A stretch of DNA of 64,000 bases. Origin: Ignatzschineria rhizosphaerae (GTDB taxonomy: Bacteria; Pseudomonadota; Gammaproteobacteria; Cardiobacteriales; Wohlfahrtiimonadaceae). The position numbers and the translations under genes were made by a program. The stretch is taken from positions 1,918,501 through 1,982,500 of the forward strand of contig NZ_CP093379.1 in NCBI RefSeq assembly GCF_022655595.1, written 5' to 3'. The notes beneath the pieces were generated by a model. That model was given only the letters and a program-made list of their open reading frames with translations, was not told the origin of the DNA and did not search any database. Every line of letters starts with the position of its first letter. Position 1 is the stretch's first letter. Below, piece by piece: positions 20,961 to 30,091 of the stretch.

Positions 20961-21725
20961 ATGCTGTTTTTACTTTCACCTGCAAAGATGTTGGATGAAC
21001 ATACTCCACCACCCATTACGAGCCTAGAAGAACCAAAACTTTTAGAGCACTCTCAAATACTCATTGATACCCTTCGCAACTATTCGGCCGAAGAGATTCA
21101 GAATTTAATGAAAGTATCTGAGCGCATTGCTGAGCAGAATGTAGAACGATTCCAAGCATACCAAACGCCCTTTACCTCGCAAAATGCCAAACCGGCACTC
21201 TATCTCTTTAATGGCGATGTCTATCAAGGGTTATCAGCCTATGATTTGCCAGAGCCATGTGTGGAATTTTTAAATCGCCATCTTGCGATCCTCTCAGGTC
21301 TTTATGGCGCGGTTCGTCCTTTAGATTTAATTGCGCCTTATCGCCTTGAAATGGGAACAGCGCTCACCACTGAGCGAGGCAAAAACTTATATGAATTTTG
21401 GGGAGATCTTGTTACTGAATATCTCAATACTCGCATTGATGAGTTAGATGCAAAAGTTGTCATTAACCTAGCTTCTAATGAGTATTTCAAAGTGATAAAA
21501 CCTGAAAAACTAAAAGCTCGAGTCGTAACACCGATCTTTAAAGATTTTAGTAACGGCGAATACAAAGTCATTGGCGTTTACGCAAAGAAAGCTCGCGGCT
21601 TAATGACGCGATTTGTCAGCGAAAATAATATTACAGACCTTCAAGAGCTCAAAAAATTCAACCACGAAGGCTATGCTTACAAACCCAATGATGTTACGGG
21701 TGAAATTGTCTTTATTAGAGGTTAA
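20961..21725 (+). CDS. yaaA: Peroxide stress protein YaaA
   Basis: DUF328/UPF0246 protein; in E. coli YaaA limits intracellular iron during peroxide stress and binds DNA. 254 residues (E. coli 258). The sequence starts with the diagnostic LLSPAKMLD. LYLFNGDVYQGL lies near 80-91, LSGLYGAVRPLDLI near 112-125 and PYRLEMGT near 127-134. AGAGGA stands upstream of the ATG. It is followed by its own terminator. Confidence 0.93.
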   Translation: MLFLLSPAKMLDEHTPPPITSLEEPKLLEHSQILIDTLRNYSAEEIQNLMKVSERIAEQNVERFQAYQTPFTSQNAKPALYLFNGDVYQGLSAYDLPEPCVEFLNRHLAILSGLYGAVRPLDLIAPYRLEMGTALTTERGKNLYEFWGDLVTEYLNTRIDELDAKVVINLASNEYFKVIKPEKLKARVVTPIFKDFSNGEYKVIGVYAKKARGLMTRFVSENNITDLQELKKFNHEGYAYKPNDVTGEIVFIRG

Positions 21726-21840
21726 CCGAGGTTTTTCCGATCCATTTACCGATCCATTTAAATTGATGGTCACTAAATATCTTGATCTTCTATTTAAAAG
21801 AGGATTACTTACATAAAGCTTTATCGATAAACACAAACAA

Positions 21841-21882
21841 ACCATGTAAATGCTAATAACAGCAGCATCTACATGGTTTTTT
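21841..21882 (+). terminator. Intrinsic terminator after yaaA
   Basis: ACCATGTA and TACATGGT, extended by AATGCT/AGCAT, form a stem followed by T6. The rest of the gap to orn (21726-22098, 373 bp) holds a doubled CGATCCATTTA at about 21738-21760, a C9 run at 21946-21954 and no gene. Confidence 0.8.
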
Positions 21883-22098
21883 CATTGAAGATCTTTTAAA
21901 TAGATCATCGCTCCTTGCAATCTACTTCAAAAAGTAAACGCTTAACCCCCCCCCTTCACTAACAATACTCTACATTACCCAAATTCTATATATCCAAAGT
22001 GGTTTAAGGTATGATATCCCTTTAGTTTGCGATTACGACTTCGCAACAAACTACTTCAATTTTATTGATTAATAATATTCATAAAGGCTAGTAAAACC

Positions 22099-22635
22099 AT
22101 GCAAGCAGATAGCAACCTTCTCTGGATCGATCTTGAAATGACAGGGCTTGATGAAGAGATTCATCATATTATTGAAATCGCATCCATCATTACAGATAAA
22201 GACCTTAATGTTCTGGCACAAGGCCCTAATCTTGCAATCTATCAGCCCGAAGAGATTTTAAACTTGATGGATGAGTGGTGCCAAACAACACACGGAAACT
22301 CCGGCTTAACAGCAAGGATTAAAGAGAGTAAAACTTCTGTAGAAGAAGCGATGCAAGCGACGATTGATTTTGCAATAAAATGGATTCCTGAAGGCAAAAC
22401 GCCACTTTGTGGCAATAGTATCGGCACGGATCGCCGTTTTTTAAAAAAATATATGCCGGCACTAGATCAGTTTTGTCACTATCGTAATATTGATGTTAGT
22501 TCATTTAAAGAAGTTGTTAAACGATGGTACCCTGATGCTAAAAACTATGAGAAACAGAACACCCATCTAGCGCTCGATGATATTTTAGAATCAATCAATG
22601 AGTTACGATTTATTCGCGAAAACTATTTCAAATAA
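22099..22635 (+). CDS. orn: Oligoribonuclease
   Basis: 3'-5' exonuclease that degrades 2-5-nucleotide RNAs and pGpG to mononucleotides. DEDDh residues are visible: D and E in WIDLEMTGLD (about 10-19), D in GTDRRF (near 113) and H...D in HLALDD (near 157-162). 178 residues, family-normal. It is essential in many gammaproteobacteria. It stands before pgpA on the same strand. Confidence 0.96.
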   Translation: MQADSNLLWIDLEMTGLDEEIHHIIEIASIITDKDLNVLAQGPNLAIYQPEEILNLMDEWCQTTHGNSGLTARIKESKTSVEEAMQATIDFAIKWIPEGKTPLCGNSIGTDRRFLKKYMPALDQFCHYRNIDVSSFKEVVKRWYPDAKNYEKQNTHLALDDILESINELRFIRENYFK

Positions 22636-22701
22636 CGTAAAATCTCTTTAAATTTACTGACATCAAATTAGCCGTTACGCTACTCATTTTAAGGATTTTT
22701 T

Positions 22702-23187
22702 ATGAAACCAAAAATCACCATTAAAACACCTTGGCAGTTTATTGCTTCAGGATTTGGTTCGGGCTTATCTCCTATCGCGCCAGGCACAATGGGAACTTTA
22801 GCAGCGATGCCTTTTTGGTTTCTCTTTGCCACTTATCTCCCCTTTTGGGGTTATCTGCTCATCATCATTATTTCAGCGCTTTTTGGCATTGTTATTTGCC
22901 AAAAAGCCAGCGATGAACTCGGCGTCCATGATCATGGCGGGATTGTTTGGGATGAATTTGTCGGCATGTGGATTACGATGATCTGTGTTCCTGTTTCTAT
23001 CCCTAATGCCATTTTAGGCTTTTTAATATTTCGTTTTTTTGATGTTTTAAAACCATGGCCAATAAAAGTGATCGATGAGAAGGTTCAAGGTGGCTTTGGC
23101 ATTATGCTAGATGATATCTTAGCGGCAATCTTCTCCTTAATTACAATCCACCTTATTCTTACTTGGATATTCCCCATTTTCGCCTAA
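22702..23187 (+). CDS. pgpA: Phosphatidylglycerophosphatase A
   Basis: Dephosphorylates phosphatidylglycerol phosphate in the inner membrane. Conserved GSGLSPIAPGTMGTL lies at about 18-32 and DHGGIVWDEFVGMWITM at about 76-92, with four hydrophobic segments. 161 residues. AAGGA precedes the ATG. With pgpB-like and cls in the same 10 kb it forms an anionic-phospholipid neighbourhood. Confidence 0.95.
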   Translation: MKPKITIKTPWQFIASGFGSGLSPIAPGTMGTLAAMPFWFLFATYLPFWGYLLIIIISALFGIVICQKASDELGVHDHGGIVWDEFVGMWITMICVPVSIPNAILGFLIFRFFDVLKPWPIKVIDEKVQGGFGIMLDDILAAIFSLITIHLILTWIFPIFA

Positions 23188-23207
23188 ATTTATCCTATAA
23201 AGTCTGT

Positions 23208-23837
23208 ATGAAACAACATCAGACAAATTCCAATAAGGTTTTTGCTTATTTAAAAAATGGTATAAAACAAAAAGTTAAAACCCAAAAACTACCATTGGTA
23301 ACTTTCTTCTTATTTATCATAGTATTTATCTGTTCTTTTCTTTGGAGTAATGGACCATTACCTAATGTTACAGTTGATTACAACTTAGCAAAGGAGGAGA
23401 TGTATCACTGCACATTACATAGAATTATTGATGGTGATACGGTGGTTGCGAACTGCCCTTTAAAAAATCCAAAGCTTGTGAATATTCGTATTTGGGGAAT
23501 GGATGCACCTGAAACAAACCAAATTCCCTGGGGAGAAAAAGCCACAAATGCATTAAATAGGATTTTTCTTATGAATAAACATGATATTATTACCATTCTA
23601 ATAAGAGATATAGATCAATATAATCGTTATGTTGGTCAAATCTTCATTAACAATAAAGAGATAGATGTCGGACTACAAATGGTAAGTGAGGGCTTTGCAG
23701 TTGTTTATAAACAATATAATAACGATCCACAATACCTTTACCATGAAGACCTTGCAAAAAGCCATAAAAAGGGGATTTGGCAACACCCTGGACCACAACA
23801 AAACCCCGCTGCTTGGCGAAAAGTTAATCCTTTTTAA
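23208..23837 (+). CDS. Membrane-anchored or secreted thermonuclease (SNase domain)
   Basis: Staphylococcal-nuclease-fold protein. From the ATG at 23208 it has 209 residues: a basic N-terminus, one membrane helix or uncleaved signal (about 25-42), then an SNase domain. Catalytic landmarks are present: D in RIIDGDTV, R, D and E in IRIWGMDAPE, and R in YNRYVG. KGIWQHPGPQQNPAAWRK closes the domain. An earlier in-frame ATG (23163) lies inside pgpA and would add a non-conserved stretch. It likely degrades extracellular or periplasmic nucleic acid. The role is inferred. Confidence 0.85.
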   Translation: MKQHQTNSNKVFAYLKNGIKQKVKTQKLPLVTFFLFIIVFICSFLWSNGPLPNVTVDYNLAKEEMYHCTLHRIIDGDTVVANCPLKNPKLVNIRIWGMDAPETNQIPWGEKATNALNRIFLMNKHDIITILIRDIDQYNRYVGQIFINNKEIDVGLQMVSEGFAVVYKQYNNDPQYLYHEDLAKSHKKGIWQHPGPQQNPAAWRKVNPF

Positions 23838-23886
23838 GAAGCTATGCGATAATATCTATCATCTACGAAAATGAGCTTAATAAATC

Positions 23887-24993
23887 ATGATAACGCTTGA
23901 TAAAAACACGATATATATCGATGGGGACTGGACGCTTTCCAATCTTAAAGCGATCCAAATTGCGGCTGACAAATTTAAAGCTCAATCACTCAATCTCAAA
24001 TCAATCACAATTGATGGATCAAAACTCAAAAATCTAGATACTATCGGTTGTCAGGAATTATATATTGCCTTAGAGGCGATCCCCAAATCAACCTCTGTTG
24101 ATTTTACAAACTTTGAGAAAAAGCAGATTGATCTCTTTCAATTTATTAAAACTAAAATTGATGATGCCGGCATTCAAAAAACAGCCCCGAGCAATCACTG
24201 CTCTCTCATTGGAAGAGTTGGTTTAATAACAGTTTCAGCACTAGATGAGATGCAAAAATTCATCGAATTTATAGGCGAAATATCGGTTATTGCCATGAAA
24301 AGAGCCTTTACGCCCTGGAATATTCGCTGGGGTGCTTTTTGGTCAAATATTCAATCTGCGGGAGTTATGGCTCTTCCCATTATCGGACTCCTTAACTTCT
24401 TAATTGGCGCGGTTATTGCTTACCAAGCGGGAAACCTACTACGGATGTTTGGGGCAAGTATCTATATCGTTGACTTCTCTGCAGTTGCTGTACTGCGTGT
24501 TTTAGGGCCGCTTTTAACCGCTATCATTATCGCGGGACGTACAGGGGCGGCTTATGCTGCGCAGATAGGGACAATGGTGGTTAATGAGGAAGTAGATGCC
24601 TTAGAAACAATTGGTATTAATAAATATGATCAATTAGTACTTCCAAAAATGTATGCGCTAGCAATCTCACTTCCCTTACTAACCCTATTTGCGGACATGA
24701 TGGCCATTTTAGGTAGCATGGTATTAGCCTATTTCTATTTAGATATCTCATTTGGAGAGTATCTTTCAACGATTCCTAATACCATTACATGGCGCTCTCT
24801 TGTTGTCGGATTAGTACAGGCCCCTGTCTTCGCTATTGTCATTACACTTGTAGGTTGCTATCAAGGATTCCAAGTTTCTGGAGGCGCAGATAGTGTTGGC
24901 CAACAGACGACTAAAGCGGTTGTTCAATCAATCTTCTTAGTTATTGTTATTGTGGCGCTCTTCTCAATTTTAATGCGCAATGTGGGACTATAA
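23887..24993 (+). CDS. mlaE: MlaE-family permease with N-terminal STAS domain
   Basis: Inner-membrane permease of an MCE-type lipid ABC transporter. The first 100 or so residues form a STAS (MlaB-like) domain, with the helix-start motif KNLDTIGCQELY. The remaining 260 are the MlaE permease, with GRTGAAYAAQIGTMVVNEEVDALETIGI near 215-243 (seen in two adjoining pieces) and about five membrane helices. The fusion makes a separate mlaB gene unnecessary, and none is present. It overlaps or abuts the ATPase gene. Confidence 0.92.
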   Translation: MITLDKNTIYIDGDWTLSNLKAIQIAADKFKAQSLNLKSITIDGSKLKNLDTIGCQELYIALEAIPKSTSVDFTNFEKKQIDLFQFIKTKIDDAGIQKTAPSNHCSLIGRVGLITVSALDEMQKFIEFIGEISVIAMKRAFTPWNIRWGAFWSNIQSAGVMALPIIGLLNFLIGAVIAYQAGNLLRMFGASIYIVDFSAVAVLRVLGPLLTAIIIAGRTGAAYAAQIGTMVVNEEVDALETIGINKYDQLVLPKMYALAISLPLLTLFADMMAILGSMVLAYFYLDISFGEYLSTIPNTITWRSLVVGLVQAPVFAIVITLVGCYQGFQVSGGADSVGQQTTKAVVQSIFLVIVIVALFSILMRNVGL

Positions 24994-25003
24994 AGGGGAA
25001 ATC

Positions 25004-25822
25004 ATGAACGAACAAGGAAAACAATCTCCTCAAACAGACAAGGCTCAAAAAGATGATGTCATTCGTGTAGAACATGTCTATAACAGTTTTGGAACTCACT
25101 CTGTTCACGAAGATCTCAATATGACGGTCAAACGGGGAGAACTCGTAGCATTAGTCGGTGGTTCAGGCTCGGGAAAAACGACCCTTCTTCGCAGTATTAT
25201 TATGCTCCAGCCGCCAACGAAAGGTCAGGTTTATCTCTTTGATAATCCTGTCTGGGGCGCTTCCCATAAAGAAGAACAAAAGCTTCGACAAACTTTTGGC
25301 ATGCTATTTCAGGGAGGAGCGTTATTTAGCTCCTTAACCGTGCTAGAAAATATCATGGTTCCTTTGCAAGAGCACACGAGCCTCAGCCGCAAGGATCAAG
25401 AAGAGATTGCCATGCTTAAATTAACGCTTTCAGGACTTAAGCCACAATCGGCAAATCTTCTTCCCAAAGATCTTTCAGGAGGAATGATTAAACGCGCAAG
25501 TCTTGCTCGTGCTTTAGCATTAGACCCAGAGCTTCTCTTTTTAGATGAGCCAACAGCTGGGCTTGATCCTGTTTCTGCAAGTGATTTTGATGGCTTAATG
25601 CGCCAGTTAAAAGAATCTCTTAACCTCACAGTCGTTATGGTCACACACGACCTCGACTCGATCTGGGCTATTTCTGATAAAGTTGCATTTTTAGGTAATA
25701 AAACCTTAATTGCTTATGAGCCTATTCAAGATCTTGTAAAAAATGATAATCCTTTAATTCAACATTACTTCCAAGGTCCTCGCGGCCGAGCAGTGGGAGA
25801 GGCATATGGAACACAAATTTAA
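25004..25822 (+). CDS. mlaF: MlaF-type ABC transporter ATPase
   Basis: Energises the MlaE-family permease. Walker A GGSGSGKTTLL is near 47-57, the signature LSGGMIKRASLARAL near 155, Walker B LLFLDEPTAGLDP near 176, and the switch His is in VTHD. I chose the ATG at 25004 (272 residues) because AGGGGAA stands just upstream; a further ATG at 24980 lies inside the permease gene. It ends overlapping the MCE gene by 17 bp, so the subunits are translationally coupled. Confidence 0.93.
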   Translation: MNEQGKQSPQTDKAQKDDVIRVEHVYNSFGTHSVHEDLNMTVKRGELVALVGGSGSGKTTLLRSIIMLQPPTKGQVYLFDNPVWGASHKEEQKLRQTFGMLFQGGALFSSLTVLENIMVPLQEHTSLSRKDQEEIAMLKLTLSGLKPQSANLLPKDLSGGMIKRASLARALALDPELLFLDEPTAGLDPVSASDFDGLMRQLKESLNLTVVMVTHDLDSIWAISDKVAFLGNKTLIAYEPIQDLVKNDNPLIQHYFQGPRGRAVGEAYGTQI

Positions 25823-26729
25823 TTACACAGTTGTCGGCATGTTTGTCCTTGGATTTCTTGCCTGTTTAATCGCTTTAATTATCTGGCTGACAAATGGCTT
25901 TGAAAAAGTGAATACAAATGAGTATCGCGTCATCACGAGTGAATCTGTTTCAGGACTTACGGTTAACTCCACTATTGATTATCGAGGTGTCACTGTCGGT
26001 AAAGTTGCATCAATGGAGCTAAATCATGATGATCCTCGTTACGTCACAATCTATCTCAATATTGATGCGGGCACTCCTATCAAAACAGATACAGAAGCCG
26101 TTTTAATGAGCCGAGGAATTACAGGGCTTGTTAACGTGAGCCTTTCAGGCGGCACTCCAGATGCAAAGGATTTACTACCCACTAAAGAAAATCCTATCCC
26201 AACCATTAAAAATGGGGCCTCTCTCTCTCGTCGTTTAGATGAGGCGTTAAATAACATTACCCACTCTCTTTCTGAGTTATCGAAAAAGATGGGGTCTATC
26301 TTAACGACCCAAAATATTGATAATCTTAGCAATATTTTAAGCAATACAAATGCCTTTACCTCAGATCTTGCCACAATGGGAAATAAGATTAATACCTTTA
26401 CAGATAAAGCAACAGGAACGATTGATACGATACAGCCTCAAATTAAGGATGCCGCTCAGGCATTAGCATCCTTTGCAGATCATCTTCAAGGTTCAACAAA
26501 GCAGCTCGAAGGGATGGCCGTTAAAATTAATAGCACTTTAGATACTGCAACATCCACATTAAATACATGGGATAGCTTAGGGCAAGAAGCAAATGGAAGC
26601 TTACAAGATATCTTCCCTGTTTTAGAAAATGCCCTCTATAATCTCTCATTATTGATGCAAGAATTAGAAGCAAAACCAAATGCCATCATTCTTGGTAAAC
26701 CACAACAAAAACCTGGACCTGGAGAATAG
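25806..26729 (+). CDS. mlaD: MlaD/MCE-domain substrate-binding protein
   Basis: Inner-membrane-anchored MCE protein that forms the periplasmic lipid ring of the transporter. One membrane helix is at about 8-28, the MCE domain at about 38-115 (SGLTVNSTIDYRGVTVGKV), and a long helical tail rich in Asn/Thr/Leu to residue 307. It is longer than E. coli MlaD (183), closer to the MCE proteins of systems that carry a PqiC-like lipoprotein. The start lies inside mlaF, after GAGAGG. Confidence 0.9.
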   Translation: MEHKFNYTVVGMFVLGFLACLIALIIWLTNGFEKVNTNEYRVITSESVSGLTVNSTIDYRGVTVGKVASMELNHDDPRYVTIYLNIDAGTPIKTDTEAVLMSRGITGLVNVSLSGGTPDAKDLLPTKENPIPTIKNGASLSRRLDEALNNITHSLSELSKKMGSILTTQNIDNLSNILSNTNAFTSDLATMGNKINTFTDKATGTIDTIQPQIKDAAQALASFADHLQGSTKQLEGMAVKINSTLDTATSTLNTWDSLGQEANGSLQDIFPVLENALYNLSLLMQELEAKPNAIILGKPQQKPGPGE

Positions 26730-26844
26730 ATAGAAAATTATTAAAAGAACATATTCATTATTCTTACTAACAATTTTCTCATCATTCTTTTGCGCACAAT
26801 ATTCATGTGAGCTTCAACCTTATCCTATAAGGAGACCGTTTACG

Positions 26845-27444
26845 ATGTACCATTTTAAGAAATTTGCCCTATTATTAATTCTTTCACTCGTTGTAACAGC
26901 ATGTGCTTCAGCGCCTGTTAAAAAAAGCTATATCCTCACGACTGAAACGACAAATATTACAGCCGGTAATGCACAATTACCATCACTACTGATCTCTCAA
27001 GTAAGATCTACCAATAGACTCTCAACAGATATGTACTATAGCCGTAGTGCTAATGAAGTGGAGATATTCACAAAAAGTGATTGGATTACCCCCCCCACAC
27101 AAATGCTTCAAGCAGCGATTACACAAAACTTAGATGCACAAAATATCTTTCAATACATCATCATGGCCCCCAATAGTGTAACTGCACAATATCGCCTTGA
27201 TATGACAATTGTAGAGATGAATCAATATTTTGATGAAGCCGCAAAAAGTAGCCACATTGTCTTAAAACTTCAGGCTCGCCTCATCAATAGCACCAATAAC
27301 CGCATTGTAAAATCCTTTAGCTATCAAAAAGTAGAACCTAGTTCAACCTATAATGCCGAAGGCGGGGTCGCAGCTTACAATAGAGCACTACAAGCAATTG
27401 TCTCTGAACTTACGCAAAACTTAACACAAACACTTCGCCGCTAA
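26845..27444 (+). CDS. ABC-type transport auxiliary lipoprotein (PqiC/DUF330-like)
   Basis: Outer-membrane lipoprotein partner of the MCE transporter. The signal peptide ends in the lipobox VTAC with Cys at residue 20. The next residues are Ala-Ser, with no Asp at +2, which predicts outer-membrane sorting. YILTTET after the lipobox and LSTDMYYSRSANEVEIF near 56-72 match the auxiliary-lipoprotein family. AAGGAG lies upstream of the ATG. A C8 run at 27089-27096 (codons Thr-Pro-Pro) could slip and truncate the protein. A 115-bp gap separates it from mlaD, where no terminator is seen. Confidence 0.85.
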   Translation: MYHFKKFALLLILSLVVTACASAPVKKSYILTTETTNITAGNAQLPSLLISQVRSTNRLSTDMYYSRSANEVEIFTKSDWITPPTQMLQAAITQNLDAQNIFQYIIMAPNSVTAQYRLDMTIVEMNQYFDEAAKSSHIVLKLQARLINSTNNRIVKSFSYQKVEPSSTYNAEGGVAAYNRALQAIVSELTQNLTQTLRR

Positions 27445-27457
27445 ATAATTATTACAG

Positions 27458-28324
27458 ATGCTTGAAAACCTCTTTAAATACCTACCGACACCTCAATTTA
27501 AACACTATCTGCCGCTGACCTTTCATCAGCAGCAGATAGGCTGGGTTCATCTTGATTATCTGGAGATTTTGCATCACTTCCCTGAAATTTTTACAATTAA
27601 AAGTGATCAAATCCAATTCACAGAAAAATTTGTACAAGCCCCCTTTAAAGAGAGAACAGCTCAGTTAGCAGAATTTTCTAGCGCTTTACAGCAGACTGGT
27701 ATTATTACTAATTGGCGGGATGAATCCTATGGGATCTATCTCCCTGGATCTGATCTTCATAATGCCCTTTTTACAATCGAAAGAGGGGTTGCGCCCCTGT
27801 TAGGATTTAGAGTTTTTGGCGTTCATATCAATGGTTATCAAAAACCAATATCTAATACAGCAATTGAATATATCTGGATTGCTAAACGTTCAAAACTAAA
27901 AAAAATCGAACCCCATAAACTCGATAATCTTGCCGCAGGTGGCTTAAGTTATGGAGAAAACCCCCTGGAAAGCGCACAAAGAGAAGCGATGGAGGAAGCA
28001 AATATTCCACAAATCTTAACTCAAAACTTACATTTTTCTGCGCCCTTTAACTATCTTGCTGAGTTTAATAAAACTATTCGTAATGAATGTATTTATGTAT
28101 TTGATCTCGCTTTGCCAGAAACTTTCACGCCTACGATTAATGATGGTGAAGTTGAAAACTTCTTCAAGCTCTCTCCTAAAGAGATTATTACAGCGTTGCT
28201 TGACGGCGAGAAATTCAAACCCAATAGTGGTTTAGTCACACTTCACTTTTTATTGCGCAATGCTTTAACCTCTTTTTCAAATAATGAAAAAACCTTACTA
28301 CAGCAAAAGCTAGGGCTAATATAA
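27458..28324 (+). CDS. Nudix hydrolase with N-terminal DUF4743-like domain
   Basis: 288 residues. The Nudix box is clear: GGLSYGENPLESAQREAMEE (GX5EX7REUXEE) at about 166-185. The N-terminal half resembles the DUF4743 region found in thiamine-pyrophosphate-type Nudix enzymes (compare PLLGFRVFGVHINGY near 112-126). The substrate is unknown. It begins 13 bp after the lipoprotein gene, so it may be part of the same transcript. Confidence 0.8.
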   Translation: MLENLFKYLPTPQFKHYLPLTFHQQQIGWVHLDYLEILHHFPEIFTIKSDQIQFTEKFVQAPFKERTAQLAEFSSALQQTGIITNWRDESYGIYLPGSDLHNALFTIERGVAPLLGFRVFGVHINGYQKPISNTAIEYIWIAKRSKLKKIEPHKLDNLAAGGLSYGENPLESAQREAMEEANIPQILTQNLHFSAPFNYLAEFNKTIRNECIYVFDLALPETFTPTINDGEVENFFKLSPKEIITALLDGEKFKPNSGLVTLHFLLRNALTSFSNNEKTLLQQKLGLI

Positions 28325-28325
28325 G

Positions 28326-28438
28326 GTAATATCTGACGTACCGCCTAAAATAAGCATGGGAGTCAAACCAGCTTGCCTGATGCCAGATAAAATAACTTAG
28401 CTGATTCTCGTAAGCGATATGCCTACAATCTTAACAAC
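28326..28438 (-). repeat. Dispersed TIR element, degenerate copy F
   Basis: Read on the minus strand it shows GGCATATCGCTTACGAGAA, TTATCTGGCATCAGGCAAGC and TGGTTTGA in the same order and spacing as the intact copies. Both terminal repeats have decayed. It lies between the convergent Nudix and cls genes. Confidence 0.6.
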
Positions 28439-28440
28439 AT

Positions 28441-28472
28441 AAAAAAAGATCACATCTAAAGTGATCTTTTTT
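28441..28472. terminator. Bidirectional terminator between the Nudix gene and cls
   Basis: AAAAAGATCAC and GTGATCTTTTTT flank a short loop, giving T-runs in both directions between convergent genes. Confidence 0.85.
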
Positions 28473-28493
28473 GTATCTTAAAACAGATAATTC

Positions 28494-29978
28494 TTATAAT
28501 AAAGAAGATGCGAGATAAACAAACTTATCTGCAAAAACTTTATATTTAGGACGCTTTTCCCACTCTTCCAAAGTCACCGGCACGGCATTTTCTAAATCTT
28601 CATAGAACTGCGCCGTCATCTTCTCTGCAAAATCTCGATCATAGACAATTGAGTTCACTTCAAAGTTTAAGTCAAAACTTCGAATATCCATATTCGCTGT
28701 TCCAATCATCGCTAAGCTTCGATCATAGACACTGGTCTTTGCATGGATAAAGCCTTTACGATAATGGTAAATTTCAACCCCAGCACGTAATAGATCAAGA
28801 TAAAGCGCTCGGCTTGCCATACGCACTAAGAGAGAGTTTGTCCGCTCTGGCACTAACAGTTTTACTTTTACCTGACTTCTTGCGGCAATCTTTAACATTG
28901 TTAAAATTTGCTCTGTCGGAATAAAGTATGGTGTCGTAATTAAGACCTCTTTCTCCGCAAGCGCTATTGCTTGCATCACAGAATTCATAATATAAGGCTC
29001 TTCAGAATCCGGACCACTTGCAACAATTTGTACCGCAGTTGTTCCCTTATCTTCACGAAGATCTATCGGAAAAAGCTCGGCATTAGGCTCTACCTTTTGC
29101 TTAGCACAAAAGTTCCAATCTGATAAGAAAAGGTGTTGAAGCGCATAGCAACTATATCCTTCTAAACGAACATGCATATCTCGTAAAATCGGCTTACCGC
29201 TATTAGGCACATTAATATAATCATCCCCAATATTAATTCCCCCGACAAAACCAACGCGCCCATCTATCACAATAATTTTACGGTGATTGCGGTAATTTAC
29301 CCGATTTGCCCAAAAAATAAAGAGAAGCTTTCTAAATGCAAAGACCTCTATGCCAGCATTTCGCATCTCTTGAGCAAAGGCTTTACGAATTTTACTACTT
29401 CCAAAATCATCATAAATAAAGCGAACTTTAACGCCCTCTTTCGCTTTCTTAATAAGCGCATCTTTTATCTGATTGCCAATACCATCATTACGAACAATAT
29501 AATATTCTATGTGAATCGTCTCTTTAGCCTCAGCAATCGCTTTAAGCACTTCTGGATATTTATTTTCACCATTTTTTAAGAGTTTAACATCATTGTTAAG
29601 GCTCATCCAATGCACATCCTCTGTTGATACAGAGTGAGCTAAACGCTTAAATTGTTCAATAACAGGATTTTCAATCGCTAAAGGATCCTGATCAATATGT
29701 TTGGTATATTCATAAATCTCATCTTTCAAATCCCCGTTATACTCAAGCTTTTTGTCATACATCGCTTTATTACGATAATTAACCCCTAATGAGAGATATA
29801 ATATGACCCCAAATAGCGGTAAAAATACTATCAATACTAAATAACCTAACGTTTTACTAACACTTGTTGTGTCATAAATAATTTTAACGCAGATGGTTAA
29901 GATAAAAATGATATAGATAATCAAGGCAATCATGCTGCCTGCCCATAAAAAACTTCCAGTAAGTATCGATGTAATCAT
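28494..29978 (-). CDS. cls: Cardiolipin synthase
   Basis: Phospholipase-D-type enzyme that joins two phosphatidylglycerols (or uses another donor) to make cardiolipin. Two N-terminal membrane helices (about 10-30 and 38-60) precede two PLD domains. Their HKD motifs are HRKIIVIDGRVGFVGG near 233 and HAKTSVYDRSLAMIGTANMD near 415. 494 residues, similar to E. coli ClsA (486) and Bacillus-type Cls. It stands alone on the minus strand. Confidence 0.93.
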   Translation of the reverse strand: MITSILTGSFLWAGSMIALIIYIIFILTICVKIIYDTTSVSKTLGYLVLIVFLPLFGVILYLSLGVNYRNKAMYDKKLEYNGDLKDEIYEYTKHIDQDPLAIENPVIEQFKRLAHSVSTEDVHWMSLNNDVKLLKNGENKYPEVLKAIAEAKETIHIEYYIVRNDGIGNQIKDALIKKAKEGVKVRFIYDDFGSSKIRKAFAQEMRNAGIEVFAFRKLLFIFWANRVNYRNHRKIIVIDGRVGFVGGINIGDDYINVPNSGKPILRDMHVRLEGYSCYALQHLFLSDWNFCAKQKVEPNAELFPIDLREDKGTTAVQIVASGPDSEEPYIMNSVMQAIALAEKEVLITTPYFIPTEQILTMLKIAARSQVKVKLLVPERTNSLLVRMASRALYLDLLRAGVEIYHYRKGFIHAKTSVYDRSLAMIGTANMDIRSFDLNFEVNSIVYDRDFAEKMTAQFYEDLENAVPVTLEEWEKRPKYKVFADKFVYLASSLL

Positions 29979-30091
29979 TGATTGGCTTTCTTATAACGTA
30001 TAATGAGAGGGAATATGTTTTGCATATGATATTATAACAGACTCTTTATCTTAAAGAATTTTTGTCCATTTTAGTAAATAATATTTTAAAT

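Noticed and set aside
21613-21816. 67-residue open frame overlapping the end of yaaA
   Set aside because: It is mostly an alternate frame of yaaA and low-complexity intergenic DNA, with no ribosome-binding site.
23163-23207. Earlier start codon for the SNase-domain protein
   Set aside because: It lies within pgpA, lacks a Shine-Dalgarno site, and places non-conserved residues before the basic signal-anchor region.
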